Assembly (NCBI GenBank): GCA_963837775.1
Contig: CAWIOX010000027.1
Coordinates: forward strand, 1 to 64,000
Reading direction: 5' to 3'
DNA from: CAWIOX01 sp963837775
Lineage (GTDB): Bacteria; Pseudomonadota; Gammaproteobacteria; Burkholderiales; Burkholderiaceae_D
Length of the DNA: 64,000 bases
The translations under genes were made by a program, and so were the position numbers. Under the pieces are notes generated by a model that had not been told where the DNA came from, did not search any database, and was given only the letters and a program-made list of their open reading frames with translations. Positions 39,017-48,714 of the stretch are shown here, piece by piece. The number at the start of each line of letters is the position of its first letter. The first letter of the stretch is position 1.

Positions 39017-39964
39017 ATGACACTCACAGAACTCAAATACATCGTCGCCGTTGCGCGCGAAAAACACTTCGGCCATGCGGCGGAGGCCTGTTTCGTGGCG
39101 CAGCCTACCCTTTCGGTGGCCATCAAGAAGCTCGAAGACGAACTGGGCGTGGTGATCTTCGAACGCGGCGGGGCCGAGATCTCGGTCACGCCGCTGGGCG
39201 CGCAAATCGTCGCGCAGGCCGAGCGCGTGCTGCAGCAGACCGCCGCCATCCGGGAAATCGCGACCCAGAACAAGGACCCGCTGGCCGGCCCGTTGCGGCT
39301 CGGCATCATCTACACGATTGCGCCATATCTGTTGCCGCCGCTGGTGCGCCACATGATCGAAAACACGCCGCAAATGCCGCTGGTGCTGCAAGAGAATTTC
39401 ACCGTGCGCCTGATCGAAATGCTGCGCCAGGGCGAACTGGATGCGGCCATCATGGCGCTGCCGTTCCCGGAACAGGGGCTGATGGTGCAGCCGCTGTATG
39501 ACGAACCGTTCGTGGTCGCGCTGCCCAAGCATCACCCGTGGGCCGGGCGCAGCAGCATCAGCGCGCAGGAACTGAAATCGGAAACCATGCTGTTGCTCGG
39601 CAACGGCCACTGTTTCCGCGATCAGGTGCTGGAAGTATGCCCCGAGATGTCGCGCTTTTCGACCGGCGGCGACGGCATTGCGCGCACCTTCGAAGGCTCG
39701 TCGCTGGAAACCATCCGCCACATGGTGGCGTCCGGCATCGGCATCACCGTGCTGCCGCAAGCCTCGGTGCCGGACATGGAGGCGAAAGACGGCATGCTGC
39801 GTTATGTGCGGTTCGAGCAACCGCAGCCGTCGCGCCGCGTCGTCATCGCATGGCGCAAGAGCTTCACCCGCAGCGCCGCCATCGATGCGGTACGGCAGGC
39901 GGTGCTGGCCTGCGATCTGAATGGCGCGACCATGCTGCCCGATCTCGCTGCACTTGAAACCTGA
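39017..39964 (+). CDS. oxyR: Hydrogen peroxide-sensing regulator OxyR
   Basis: 315 residues. LysR HTH (FGHAAEACFVAQPTLSVAIK KLEDELG region) and a redox-sensing domain with Cys199 and Cys208 in GNGHCFRDQVLEVCPEM, at the same positions as the disulfide-forming pair of E. coli OxyR. Activates peroxide defence genes on oxidation. ubiA follows by 50 nt. A repeat copy lies just upstream and may be within its promoter or leader. Confidence 0.96.
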   Translation: MTLTELKYIVAVAREKHFGHAAEACFVAQPTLSVAIKKLEDELGVVIFERGGAEISVTPLGAQIVAQAERVLQQTAAIREIATQNKDPLAGPLRLGIIYTIAPYLLPPLVRHMIENTPQMPLVLQENFTVRLIEMLRQGELDAAIMALPFPEQGLMVQPLYDEPFVVALPKHHPWAGRSSISAQELKSETMLLLGNGHCFRDQVLEVCPEMSRFSTGGDGIARTFEGSSLETIRHMVASGIGITVLPQASVPDMEAKDGMLRYVRFEQPQPSRRVVIAWRKSFTRSAAIDAVRQAVLACDLNGATMLPDLAALET

Positions 39965-40014
39965 TTCACAGCGCCCGTTTCCTTATCATTTTCACCTGTT
40001 AACCGCCTGACTCC

Positions 40015-40869
40015 ATGAACCGTGTTGCACTCTACTACCGCCTGGTGCGGCTGGACAAACCGATCGGCATCCTGTTGCTGCTGTGGCCGACGCTGATTGC
40101 GCTCTGGCTCGCCGCCGACGGCAAGCCGGACTGGACGCTGCTTGCGATTTTCACGCTGGGCACCGCGCTGATGCGTTCGGCCGGTTGCGCAATGAACGAT
40201 TTCGCCGACCGCGACATCGACAAGCATGTGAAACGCACCGTGGACCGGCCGCTGACTTCCGGCCAGATCGCTGCCTGGGAAGCGCTGATGGTGGCGCTGG
40301 TGCTGGCCTTGCTGTCGTTTGCGCTGATCCTGCCGCTCAATCCGCTGACCAGGCAATTGTCGGTGGCGGCAGTGCTGATCGCCGCCAGCTACCCGTACTT
40401 CAAGCGTTTTTTTGCGATTCCGCAGGCCTATCTGGGCATCGCCTTCGGCTTCGGCATTCCGATGGGATTCGCCGCGACCCAGGGCAGCGTGCCGCCGGCC
40501 GCCTGGCTGCTGCTGATCGGCAATGTGTTCTGGGCGGTCGCCTACGATACCGAATACGCGATGGTGGACCGCGATGACGACCTGAAGATCGGCATCCGGA
40601 CTTCGGCCATCACCTTCGGCCGCTTCGATGTGCTGGCGGTGATGCTGTGCTATGCGGCGACGCTGCTGATCCTGCTGGCGGTGGGCTGGCACTACGGCTT
40701 GCGCGGCTGGTTCATCGCAGGGCTGCTGGCGGCTGGCGGCTGTGCCGTCTACCATTACACCCTGATCCGCGAGCGCGACCGGATGCGCTGTTTTGCTGCA
40801 TTTCGCCATAACAATTGGCTGGGAGCAGCGATATTTGCTGGCGTTGTACTTGACTATGCGGTACGCTAA
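40015..40869 (+). CDS. ubiA: 4-hydroxybenzoate octaprenyltransferase
   Basis: Membrane prenyltransferase attaching the polyprenyl tail to 4-hydroxybenzoate in ubiquinone synthesis. 284 residues, about eight TM helices. The two Asp-rich motifs are present: NDFADRDID (61-69) and DTEYAMVDRDDDLKIG (around 181-196). DKPIGILLLLWPTLIALWLA is the conserved N-terminus. Downstream of oxyR, same strand. Confidence 0.96.
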   Translation: MNRVALYYRLVRLDKPIGILLLLWPTLIALWLAADGKPDWTLLAIFTLGTALMRSAGCAMNDFADRDIDKHVKRTVDRPLTSGQIAAWEALMVALVLALLSFALILPLNPLTRQLSVAAVLIAASYPYFKRFFAIPQAYLGIAFGFGIPMGFAATQGSVPPAAWLLLIGNVFWAVAYDTEYAMVDRDDDLKIGIRTSAITFGRFDVLAVMLCYAATLLILLAVGWHYGLRGWFIAGLLAAGGCAVYHYTLIRERDRMRCFAAFRHNNWLGAAIFAGVVLDYAVR

Positions 40870-40972
40870 AGATGTTCATCAGGCCACATTTTCAGTTTGA
40901 TATGGCACAAGTTCCCATATGGGCAAATCGTTAGACTAAAAGCAGTTCTCAACCACTTCGATGAGGTAATTT

Positions 40973-41291
40973 ATGAGCGACAATGACTTGAGCAGCAATG
41001 CAGGCGACAAAATGATGGGTGAATTGAAGTCCGTCATCAAGAGATGCGGAAGATTTACTGAAAAATACCGAACAGCAGGCAGGTGAAGGCTTCAAGTCGG
41101 CACGCGCCAAATTTGAATCGACCCTGAAAACTGCCAAAGGCGAACTGCTGCATCTGGAACAAACCGTGGTTGAGAAAGCAAAAATTGCAGCCCACACCAC
41201 CGACGAATACGTGAAGGATCATCCGTGGAAATCGGTCGGACTGGGCGCCTGCGTCGGCCTGATCGTCGGCTTGCTGATCGGACGCAAATAA
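40973..41291 (+). CDS. DUF883 (YqjD/ElaB-like) membrane-anchored protein, one frameshift
   Basis: 105 residues once an inserted A near 41041 is removed (KSVIKDAEDLLKNTEQQAG). A long amphipathic helical region is followed by a C-terminal TM helix, HPWKSVGLGACVGLIVGLLI, and GRK. E. coli YqjD/ElaB of this family sit in the inner membrane and bind ribosomes in stationary phase. GAGG precedes ATG 40973. The next gene starts 2 nt after the stop, forming a yqjD-yqjE-yqjK-like unit. Confidence 0.85.
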
Positions 41292-41293
41292 AC

Positions 41294-41674
41294 GTGGCGA
41301 TTGTCGAGTCAGTGTCCCGGCTTGCCGGGACTGTCATCGGAATCCTGCAAACCCGGCTGGAACTGATTGCAATCGAAGTAGAAGAAGAATCGCTGCGGTT
41401 TTTCTCCTACTTTTTTTTTGCGCTGGCAGCAATGTTCTGCATCGGCATGGCGCTGTTGCTGGGCGTGCTGCTGATCGTCGTGATTTACTGGGACACCCAC
41501 AGGGTGCCGGTGCTGGTCTCGCTGATGGCTTTCTTCGCCTTGTCCAGCGTGATGATCATGCTCGGCGTTCGCAAGCACTACCGGATGAAGCCCCGGATGC
41601 TGTCCCATACGCTGACGGAACTGTCGAGGGATATCGAACGCTTGAAACCTGAACATGGCGAGATCGGATTATGA
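41294..41674 (+). CDS. YqjE-like (phage holin superfamily III-type) membrane protein
   Basis: 126 residues from GTG 41294 (AIVESVSRLAGTVIGILQTR). Two TM helices, FFSYFFFALAAMFCIGMALL and LVSLMAFFALSSVMIMLGV, form a hairpin, typical of the YqjE family. The GTG start is chosen because it lies 2 nt after the upstream stop and begins the conserved region. Stop overlaps the next start by 4 nt (ATGA). Not a phage gene by context. Confidence 0.8.
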   Translation: MAIVESVSRLAGTVIGILQTRLELIAIEVEEESLRFFSYFFFALAAMFCIGMALLLGVLLIVVIYWDTHRVPVLVSLMAFFALSSVMIMLGVRKHYRMKPRMLSHTLTELSRDIERLKPEHGEIGL

Positions 41675-41979
41675 AATCATCTGAAGTGCTGGCGCGCCGG
41701 CGGGAACTGCTGATTGCGCGCTGCGCCGCGCAGCGCAATGCGCTCACCGTGCAACGACAGGCGCTGCTGGAAAAGTTGTCGATATTCGATATCGGACTGA
41801 ATTTGTTCGAGAAGATCAAAAAAAATCCTGCCTGGATGGCAGGATTGGTGGTCGGCCTGATCGTGATCAAGCCACGCCGCCTGTTACCCTTGCTGCAAAC
41901 CGGCCTGCTTGGGTGGCAGACCTTGCGTACGCTGGCGCCGGCGCTGAAAAACATCGTGGAACGCCGCCCCGGTAAATAA
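41671..41979 (+). CDS. YqjK-like small protein
   Basis: 102 residues. A basic, coiled N-terminal half (LARRRELLIARCAAQRNALT) precedes a hydrophobic segment, NPAWMAGLVVGLIVIKPRR, and a tail. Matches the YqjK family by size and position as third gene after yqjD- and yqjE-like genes. Function unknown, possibly envelope stress. Confidence 0.7.
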   Translation: MKSSEVLARRRELLIARCAAQRNALTVQRQALLEKLSIFDIGLNLFEKIKKNPAWMAGLVVGLIVIKPRRLLPLLQTGLLGWQTLRTLAPALKNIVERRPGK

Positions 41980-42002
41980 GGCGGCGCCCCAACTCCATCA
42001 AA

Positions 42003-42815
42003 TCAGTCCTGCCCGAATTCTTCCCCTAACTCCTTGCCACGCGCCGCAGCCGCTTTCATCGCACGGATGATGCTGTCCTTGACCCCACTCTGCTCCATGC
42101 TGCTCAGTGCCGCATAGGTGGTGCCGCCTTTGGAGGTGACCCGTTCGCGCAATACCGACACCGGATCAGTCGATTGTGCTGCGAGCTGCGCCGCACCGAC
42201 GAAGGTGGCGATCGCAAGCTGTTTACCCTGCTCCGCATCCAAACCCATTTCCAGCGCCGCCTGCTGCATCGCTTCAATAAAGTAAAACACATAAGCCGGA
42301 CCGCTGCCGGATACGGCAGTCACCGAATCGATCAAGGCTTCATCATTGAGCCATACGGTTGGACCGACCGCACGCATGATGCCGTCGGCCGCATCACGCT
42401 GTGTTGCCGATACCCCATCCAGCGCGAACATGCCGGTGACTCCTTGGCCGATCAGCGCCGGCGTATTCGGCATGGTGCGCACGATGGCGCCATGCCCGCC
42501 CAACCAGCGCGACAGGTCGGTGGCGCGAATGCCGGCGGCAATCGATAACACCAGTTGTGTCGATATATGCGGCTGCAATTGTGCGACCACGTCCTTCATC
42601 TGCTGCGGCTTCACCGCCAGCACGACCACATCCGATTGTGCAATCGCCGTATCGATCTGTTGCGAGGTCGTCACCCCGAATTGCTGCGCCAGACGAGCCA
42701 GCCCATCGGCATTGAGGTCCACTACATGAATATTGGCACCCGCAGTGAACTTGCCCGCCAACCCGCTGATCAAGGCGCCGGCCATGTTGCCGCCGCCGAT
42801 AAAACTGATTTTCAT
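42003..42815 (-). CDS. proC: Pyrroline-5-carboxylate reductase
   Basis: Last step of proline synthesis, using NAD(P)H. 270 residues from ATG 42815 (MKISFIGGGNMAGALISGL), with GGAAAA upstream and only 1 nt after the yggS stop; an upstream in-frame ATG at 42827 is possible. Signatures: the Rossmann GGGNMA and C-terminal SGSGPAYVFYFIEAMQQAAL, then ERVTSKGGTTYAALS. yggS-proC is a common pair. Confidence 0.95.
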   Translation of the reverse strand: MKISFIGGGNMAGALISGLAGKFTAGANIHVVDLNADGLARLAQQFGVTTSQQIDTAIAQSDVVVLAVKPQQMKDVVAQLQPHISTQLVLSIAAGIRATDLSRWLGGHGAIVRTMPNTPALIGQGVTGMFALDGVSATQRDAADGIMRAVGPTVWLNDEALIDSVTAVSGSGPAYVFYFIEAMQQAALEMGLDAEQGKQLAIATFVGAAQLAAQSTDPVSVLRERVTSKGGTTYAALSSMEQSGVKDSIIRAMKAAAARGKELGEEFGQD

Positions 42816-42816
42816 A

Positions 42817-43521
42817 TTATTTTCCATAGTCTCGTTTTCCAAAAACAGCCGAACCTACCCGCACAATGGTTGCGCCCTCGGCGATTGCCGCCGCCATATC
42901 GGCAGACATGCCGATCGACAGGGTATCGAGTGCCAGACCTTGCGTGTTCAATTGCTCAAAAAGTTGATGCAACTGCCGGAACGGCAGTCGCTGTTGCTCG
43001 AACGTATCTGCCGCTTCCGGTATCGCCATCAATCCACGCAGGCGCAAATGCGGCAGAGCCGCCACCGCATGCGCCAATGCCGGCAGCTGTTCGGGCGTGG
43101 CGCCGCTTTTGCTGGCTTCACCGCTGATATTGACTTGCAGGCAGACATTCAGCGGCGGCAGATGGGCCGGGCGCTGTTGCGACAGGCGCTGCGCGACTTT
43201 TTCGCGCTCGACCGAATGCACCCAGTCGAAATGTTCGGCGATGGGGCGGGTCTTGTTGCTCTGGATCGGGCCGATGAAATGCCATTCCAGGCGCAATTCC
43301 GGCTGCTCTGCACGCACCGCCGCGATCTTGTCCAGCGCTTCCTGCAGATAATTCTCGCCAAACGCAGTCTGTCCCGCTTGCGCCGCCGCAATCACCGCCT
43401 CCGGGCCGAAGGTTTTTGACACGGCCAGCAGCCGCACTGCGGCAGGATCGCGCGCTGCTGCACACGCTGCAGCGGCGATCCCATTTTGTACAGCTTGCAA
43501 GTTTTGGGCGATTCCGGACAT
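42817..43521 (-). CDS. yggS: PLP homeostasis protein YggS/PipY family
   Basis: 234 residues from ATG 43521 (MSGIAQNLQAVQNG). TIM-barrel alanine-racemase-like fold binding PLP through the lysine in LLAVSKTFGPEAV; FGENYLQEALDKIA, EWHFIGPIQSNK, VNISGEASKSG and LSIGMSADMAAAIAEGATIVR are all conserved. It buffers pyridoxal phosphate and has no known catalysis. Upstream of proC. Confidence 0.95.
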   Translation of the reverse strand: MSGIAQNLQAVQNGIAAAACAAARDPAAVRLLAVSKTFGPEAVIAAAQAGQTAFGENYLQEALDKIAAVRAEQPELRLEWHFIGPIQSNKTRPIAEHFDWVHSVEREKVAQRLSQQRPAHLPPLNVCLQVNISGEASKSGATPEQLPALAHAVAALPHLRLRGLMAIPEAADTFEQQRLPFRQLHQLFEQLNTQGLALDTLSIGMSADMAAAIAEGATIVRVGSAVFGKRDYGK

Positions 43522-43620
43522 AATCAAATCAGGTTAAGCGATGCGTTGCAGAAATAAGACATTATTGCCTTTTTCGTGTGGCGCCTGTCGCGTCAATTCA
43601 TGCAGGCTCAGGGATTATAA

Positions 43621-44664
43621 ATGGACATTTCAGAACTACTCGCGTTCTCGGTCAAGAATAACGCCTCCGATTTGCACCTGTCGTCAGGCCTGCCGCCGAT
43701 GATACGCGTGCATGGTGACGTGCGCCGCATCAATTTGCCGGCGATGATACATTCGGACGTGCATAGCATGCTGTACGACATCATGAACGACGGCCAGCGC
43801 AAGCACTACGAAGAATTCCTCGAATGCGATTTTTCCTTCGAGATCCCCGGCCTGGCGCGCTTCCGTGTCAACGTATTCAATCAGGAACGTGGTGCAGCAG
43901 CGGTGTTGCGTACCATTCCGTCAAAAGTCCTGTCGCTGGAACAGTTAAATACGCCCAAGATCTTTGCCGAACTGTCGCTCAAGCCGCGTGGACTGGTGCT
44001 GGTGACCGGACCGACCGGCTCCGGCAAATCGACCACACTGGCCGCCATGGTCAACCACGTCAACGAGAACGAATACGCGCACATCCTGACGGTGGAAGAT
44101 CCGATCGAATTCGTGCACGACTCCAAGAAATGCCTGATCAACCAGCGTGAAGTGGGGCCGCATACGCTGTCCTTCAACAATGCATTGCGCTCGGCCCTGC
44201 GTGAAGATCCCGACGTGATCCTGGTCGGCGAATTGCGCGATCTGGAAACCATCCGTTTGGCGCTGACTGCCGCAGAAACCGGTCATCTGGTGTTCGGCAC
44301 GCTGCATACTTCCTCGGCCGCCAAGACCATCGACCGTATCGTCGACGTGTTCCCCGCAGAAGAAAAGGAAATGGTGCGCTCGATGCTGTCCGAATCGCTG
44401 CAGGCAGTGATTTCACAAACCCTGCTGAAAACCAAGGATGGCTCAGGCCGCGTCGCTGCGCATGAAATCATGCTGGGCACACCGGCGATCCGCAACCTGA
44501 TCCGCGAAAGCAAGATTGCACAGATGTATTCCGCGATCCAGACCGGCAGCAATATCGGGATGCAGACCCTGGATCAGAACCTGACCGATCTGGTGCGGCG
44601 CAATGTGATCTCGGTCGCAACTGCCCGTGCTGCCGCCAAAACACCGGACAATTTCCCCGGTTAA
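43621..44664 (+). CDS. pilT: Type IV pilus retraction ATPase PilT
   Basis: 347 residues. Hexameric motor ATPase depolymerising pili. Walker A VTGPTGSGKSTTLAAM, the Asp box ILTVEDPIEF, Walker B LREDPDVILVGELRDLETI, His box TGHLVFGTLHTSSAAKTIDR, and the C-terminal AIRNLIRESKIAQMYS (AIRNLIRE motif required for retraction). pilU follows by 53 nt. Confidence 0.97.
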   Translation: MDISELLAFSVKNNASDLHLSSGLPPMIRVHGDVRRINLPAMIHSDVHSMLYDIMNDGQRKHYEEFLECDFSFEIPGLARFRVNVFNQERGAAAVLRTIPSKVLSLEQLNTPKIFAELSLKPRGLVLVTGPTGSGKSTTLAAMVNHVNENEYAHILTVEDPIEFVHDSKKCLINQREVGPHTLSFNNALRSALREDPDVILVGELRDLETIRLALTAAETGHLVFGTLHTSSAAKTIDRIVDVFPAEEKEMVRSMLSESLQAVISQTLLKTKDGSGRVAAHEIMLGTPAIRNLIRESKIAQMYSAIQTGSNIGMQTLDQNLTDLVRRNVISVATARAAAKTPDNFPG

Positions 44665-44717
44665 TAGAATATAAGCTGTCGTTACAGACGATGCGCAGCC
44701 CTCATTAAGGAATCGAT

Positions 44718-45854
44718 ATGGAACGAGAGCAGGCAACCAAATTCATGTATGAATTGTTGCGATTGATGGTCAGCAAGAACGGGTCCGATCTTTTCATCAC
44801 CGCAGACTTTCCGCCAGCCTTCAAGATCGACGGCAAGATCTCACCGGTCTCCAACCAGCCGCTGACAGCGTCGCACACCATTGAATTGGCACATGCGATC
44901 ATGAGCGACAAGCAAGCAGCGTCATTCGAAGCGACCAAGGAATGCAATTTCGCAATCAGTCCCGGCGGCCTCGGCCGTTTCCGCGTCTCGGCCTTCGTGC
45001 AGCAAGGCCATGTCGGCATGGTATTGCGCACCATCACGACCGCCATCCCTAAATTTGAAGAACTCGGGCTGCCGGACACCTTGCGGGATGTTTCGATGAC
45101 CCAGCGCGGCCTGGTCATCGTGGTTGGCGGCACAGGTTCGGGCAAATCGACCACCCTGGCCGCGATGGTCGGTCACCGCAACGAAAACAGTTACGGCCAC
45201 ATCATCACGATTGAAGATCCGGTCGAATATGTGCACCCGCACCGAAACTGCATCGTGACCCAGCGCGATGTCGGGGTCGATACCGAGAGCTGGTCAGTTG
45301 CGCTCAAAAACACCCTGCGCCAGGCACCCAACGTGATCCAGATCGGCGAAATCCGCGACCGTGAAACCATGGATTACGCGATCGCCTTTGCCGAAACCGG
45401 ACATCTATGCCTCGCCACCCTGCATGCCAACAATGCCAATCAGGCGATGGACCGCATCATCAACTTCTTTCCTGAAGAGCGTCGCCAACAGTTGCTGATG
45501 GATCTGTCGCTGAACTTGAAAGGCATCATTTCGCAACGCCTGATCCCGTTGCGCGATACCAAGGGCCGTTGCGCAGCAGTTGAAATCCTGCTCAACTCGC
45601 CGCTGATTTCCGACCTGATCTTCAAGGGAAATATCCATGAAATCAAGGAGATCATGAAAAAATCCAATGAACTCGGGATGAAAACCTTCGATCAGGCGCT
45701 GTTCGATCTGTACGAAGCCGACAAGATTTCATACGAGAATGCACTGCGCCATGCCGACTCGGTCAACGATTTGCGCCTGTCTATCAAATTGAAAGGCAAG
45801 GATGCAAAGAATCGCGACATGAATCAGGGCACCGAGCATATGGGTATCGTCTGA
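44718..45854 (+). CDS. pilU: PilT-dependent retraction ATPase PilU
   Basis: 378 residues, paralogue of PilT. Walker A VVGGTGSGKSTTLAAMVGH, IITIEDPVEYVH, Walker B LRQAPNVIQIGEIRDRETMD, His box TGHLCLATLHANNANQAMDR. Assists PilT in pilus retraction. Downstream of pilT as usual. The glutathione peroxidase gene starts 2 nt after its stop. Confidence 0.95.
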   Translation: MEREQATKFMYELLRLMVSKNGSDLFITADFPPAFKIDGKISPVSNQPLTASHTIELAHAIMSDKQAASFEATKECNFAISPGGLGRFRVSAFVQQGHVGMVLRTITTAIPKFEELGLPDTLRDVSMTQRGLVIVVGGTGSGKSTTLAAMVGHRNENSYGHIITIEDPVEYVHPHRNCIVTQRDVGVDTESWSVALKNTLRQAPNVIQIGEIRDRETMDYAIAFAETGHLCLATLHANNANQAMDRIINFFPEERRQQLLMDLSLNLKGIISQRLIPLRDTKGRCAAVEILLNSPLISDLIFKGNIHEIKEIMKKSNELGMKTFDQALFDLYEADKISYENALRHADSVNDLRLSIKLKGKDAKNRDMNQGTEHMGIV

Positions 45855-45856
45855 CG

Positions 45857-46345
45857 ATGAACGACCTCTACGGCTTCCGGGTGCAACCACTCATCAGCAG
45901 CGACAGCAGCGATTTGACGCAATATCGCGGCAAGGTGCTGTTGATCGTCAATACCGCCAGCGAATGCGGCTTCACGCCGCAGTACAAGGGTCTGGAAGCC
46001 GTCTATGAACGATTCAAGGACCGGGGACTGGTCGTCCTTGGTTTCCCGTGCAACCAGTTCGGTGCACAGGAACCTGGAACTGCAGAGGAGATCGCCGCGT
46101 TCTGCGACAAGAATTATGGCGTGACATTTCCGCTGTTCGCGAAAATCGAGGTCAATGGCGTGCATGCGCATCCATTATTCGAATATCTGAAAACCGAAGC
46201 CCCCGGCATATTGGGCAGCAAGGCGATCAAATGGAATTTCACCAAATTCCTGGTCGGAAAAGACGGCACGGTATTCAAGCGCTACGCGCCGCAAACAAAG
46301 CCCGAACAACTGGTGCCCGATATCGAAACGCTGCTGTCGAACTAA
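45857..46345 (+). CDS. Glutathione/thiol peroxidase (BtuE-like)
   Basis: 162 residues. Peroxidatic Cys37 in VNTASECGFTPQYKGLE, Gln72 and WNF near 132 complete the catalytic tetrad of the GPx family; the enzyme is a Cys, not Sec, form. Reduces peroxides, probably with thioredoxin or glutathione. It sits 2 nt after pilU and may be co-transcribed. Its stop overlaps the convergent lrgB stop by 4 nt. Confidence 0.93.
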   Translation: MNDLYGFRVQPLISSDSSDLTQYRGKVLLIVNTASECGFTPQYKGLEAVYERFKDRGLVVLGFPCNQFGAQEPGTAEEIAAFCDKNYGVTFPLFAKIEVNGVHAHPLFEYLKTEAPGILGSKAIKWNFTKFLVGKDGTVFKRYAPQTKPEQLVPDIETLLSN

Positions 46346-47068
46346 AACAAGCCGAGCAGTTTCAGCGCCAGCGGCAATAGCAATGCGGTCAGCAGGCCCG
46401 ACACCCCCATAGCCAGCCCCGAAAAAGCCCCCATTTCCTCGCTCACCTGGAATGCGCGGGCGGTGCCGATGCCATGCGCGGTGACGCCCAGCGCAAAACC
46501 GCAGGTGCTGTCGTCGGTGACGTGCATCCAGTCCAGGATCCAGTGTGCGATGGTGGCGCCCAGGATGCCGGTCAGCATCACCAGCACCGCCGTCAGCGAC
46601 GGCAAGCCGCCGATCTTTTCCGCGATCCCCATCGCAATCGACATCGTCACCGATTTGGGTGCAATCGACAGGATCGTCGCAGGCGATGCGCCCAACGCCC
46701 AGGCCACGCCCATCGCAACCGCAATCGCTGCCGCGCTGCCCAGCAGCACGCCGGCCAGCAGCGCAAACCAGTCGCGCTTCAGTTTCGCCATCTGCAGGTA
46801 CAGCGGTATCGCCAATGCGACGGTGGCGGGGCCGAGCAGGAAGTGCACGAACTTGGCGCCGTCGAAATAGGTCTGATACGGGGTGCCGGTCGCGCGTCAG
46901 GATGATGACCAGCAGCGCGACCGCAATCGCGACCGGATTGGCCAGCGGATTGAATTTGGCGCGCTCATACACCGCATAGGCGAACTGGTAAGCCAGCAGG
47001 GTCGCGGTCAGGCCCAGCAAGGGCGACGCCGCCAGATAGACCCAGATATCGCTGAGGCCGGGCGTCAT
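46342..47068 (-). CDS. lrgB: LrgB/CidB family membrane protein, one frameshift
   Basis: About 241 residues, multiple TM helices. PKSVTMSIAMGIAEKIGGLP, GVTAHGIGTARAFQVSEEMG and FSGLAMGVSGLLTALLLPL are the LrgB signature. One inserted base near 46897 separates ILTR from TGTPYQTYFDGAKF. The start overlaps lrgA by 4 nt (ATGA). LrgB relatives include the glycolate/glycerate transporter PLGG1 of plastids and bacterial pyruvate uptake pairs; position after glcDEF suggests glycolate or a related 2-hydroxy acid. Confidence 0.9.
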
Positions 47069-47397
47069 TTCCGCAGCCAGCGCACCACCGCTGCGGTGAC
47101 AATGATCGAAACTACCGTGCTGACCACCAGCGCAAACATGATCGGCAGCCACTCCGATGCGATGCGCTGCGCATGCACCATGATGCCGACGCCGGCCGGC
47201 ACGAACAGCAGCGACAGGTGCTTGAGCAGCACCAGCGAAGTCGGCGCCAGTTTGCCGATCGCATCGTCCTTGAGCATCAGGTAGGCCAGCAGCAGCACCA
47301 TGCCGATCACCGGCCCCGGCACCGGCAGCGACAGCGCATAGGACAAGCCTTCGCCCATCGTCTGAAACACCAGCAAGGTTGCAAAAGTCCTGACCAT
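47065..47397 (-). CDS. lrgA: LrgA/CidA family membrane protein
   Basis: 110 residues, four TM helices. LSLPVPGPVIGMVLLLAYLM and LLFVPAGVGIMVHAQRI are the CidA/LrgA signatures. Partner of LrgB; together they are transporters or holin-like proteins. Follows glcF closely; ribosome site GAGAG upstream of ATG 47397. Confidence 0.93.
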   Translation of the reverse strand: MVRTFATLLVFQTMGEGLSYALSLPVPGPVIGMVLLLAYLMLKDDAIGKLAPTSLVLLKHLSLLFVPAGVGIMVHAQRIASEWLPIMFALVVSTVVSIIVTAAVVRWLRK

Positions 47398-47421
47398 GGG
47401 ATTGCTCTCTGAAATACGGAT

Positions 47422-48652
47422 TTAACTGCGTCTGCAATGCACTGTCGATCAGTTCAACCCAATGCAGCACCGGGATCTCGGTGCCTGATTGCAGATGGGT
47501 CTGGCAACCGATGTTGGCCGACACGATCAGGTCCGGTTTGGTCGCGTGCAAATTGGCCAGCTTGTTGTCGCGCAACTGGTAGGACAATTCCGGCTGCAGC
47601 ACCGAATAGGTGCCGGCAGAACCGCAGCACAGGTGGCTGTCTGCGCACAGATGCACATCGACCCCGACCGCCCGCAACACGCCCTCGACCTTGCCGCGGA
47701 TTTGCTGGCCGTGCTGCAAGGTGCAGGGCGGATGGAATGCGACCCGCTGCTTGATTTTGCCATCCAGCTTGGCCAGCAACTCCGCCTCGAAATCCGGCAG
47801 GATTTCACTCAGGTCCTTGGTCAGCGCCGAAATCCGCGCGGCTCTCTGCGCATACGCCGGGTCATGCGCGAGCAAGTGGCCGTATTCCTTGACCGTCGCG
47901 CCGCAACCGGAGGCGGTCATCACGATCGCTTCGGCACCGGCCTCCAGATACGGCCACCAGGCATCGACATTGCGGCGCATATCATCCAGGCCGCCTTGCT
48001 GGTCGTTCAGGTGATAGCGGATCGCGCCGCAGCAGCCGGCCTGCGGCGCGACGATCAGCTGCACGCCGAGCGCATCGAACACGCGCGCGGTGGCGGCATT
48101 GGTATTGGGCGACATCGCCGGTTGCACGCAGCCATCCAGCAGCAGCATCTTGCGCGCATGCTGCGTTCTGGGCCAAGTGCCGGCATCCTGCTTCTTCGGC
48201 ACCTTGTTCTGCAGCGCGCCGGGCAGCAAGGGCCGCAGCAACTGCCCTGCCTTCATCGCCGGCGTGAAGATCCACTTGCGCGGCAATACCTCCCGCAATG
48301 CAGTACGCAGCAGTCGTTGCGACAGCGGCCGCGGCACCTGCTCCTCGACGATCTTGCGGCCGATATCGACCAGCCGCCCATATTGCACGCCGGACGGACA
48401 AGTCGATTCGCAATTGCGGCAAGTCAGGCAGCGGTCCAGATGCAGTTGCGTCCTGGCCGTCGCTTCCTTGCCTTCCAGCACCTGCTTCATCAGATAAATG
48501 CGGCCGCGCGGACCGTCCAGCTCATCCCCCAGCAACTGGTAGGTCGGGCAGGTTGCGGTGCAAAAGCCGCAATGCACGCATTTGCGCAGGATTTCCTCCG
48601 CTTCCTGGCCTTCGCGGGTATGTTTGATGAAGTCGGCTAAATTGGTTTGCAT
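47422..48652 (-). CDS. glcF: Glycolate oxidase iron-sulfur subunit GlcF
   Basis: About 410 residues. Two ferredoxin motifs, CVHCGFCTATCPTYQLLGD and CLTCRNCESTCPSGVQYG, bind two [4Fe-4S] clusters; two CCG domains follow (GCCGAIRYHLN, CCGSAGTYSVLQ). Passes electrons from the GlcD/GlcE flavoprotein to the quinone pool. ATG 48652. As written the frame has no stop before lrgA; one extra base near 47434 would restore ...LIDSALQRS-stop at 47422, the end given here. This correction is my inference. Confidence 0.92.
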
Positions 48653-48714
48653 AAGATCTGGCACAAAATCCGCAGCACGCATACAGCGCGCTGCGGTGGG
48701 TTTAGGGGTACGAA

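Noticed and set aside
41294..41674. Prophage remnant, from the holin-like name of the family
   Set aside because: It sits in the standard yqjD-yqjE-yqjK arrangement with no phage genes around it.
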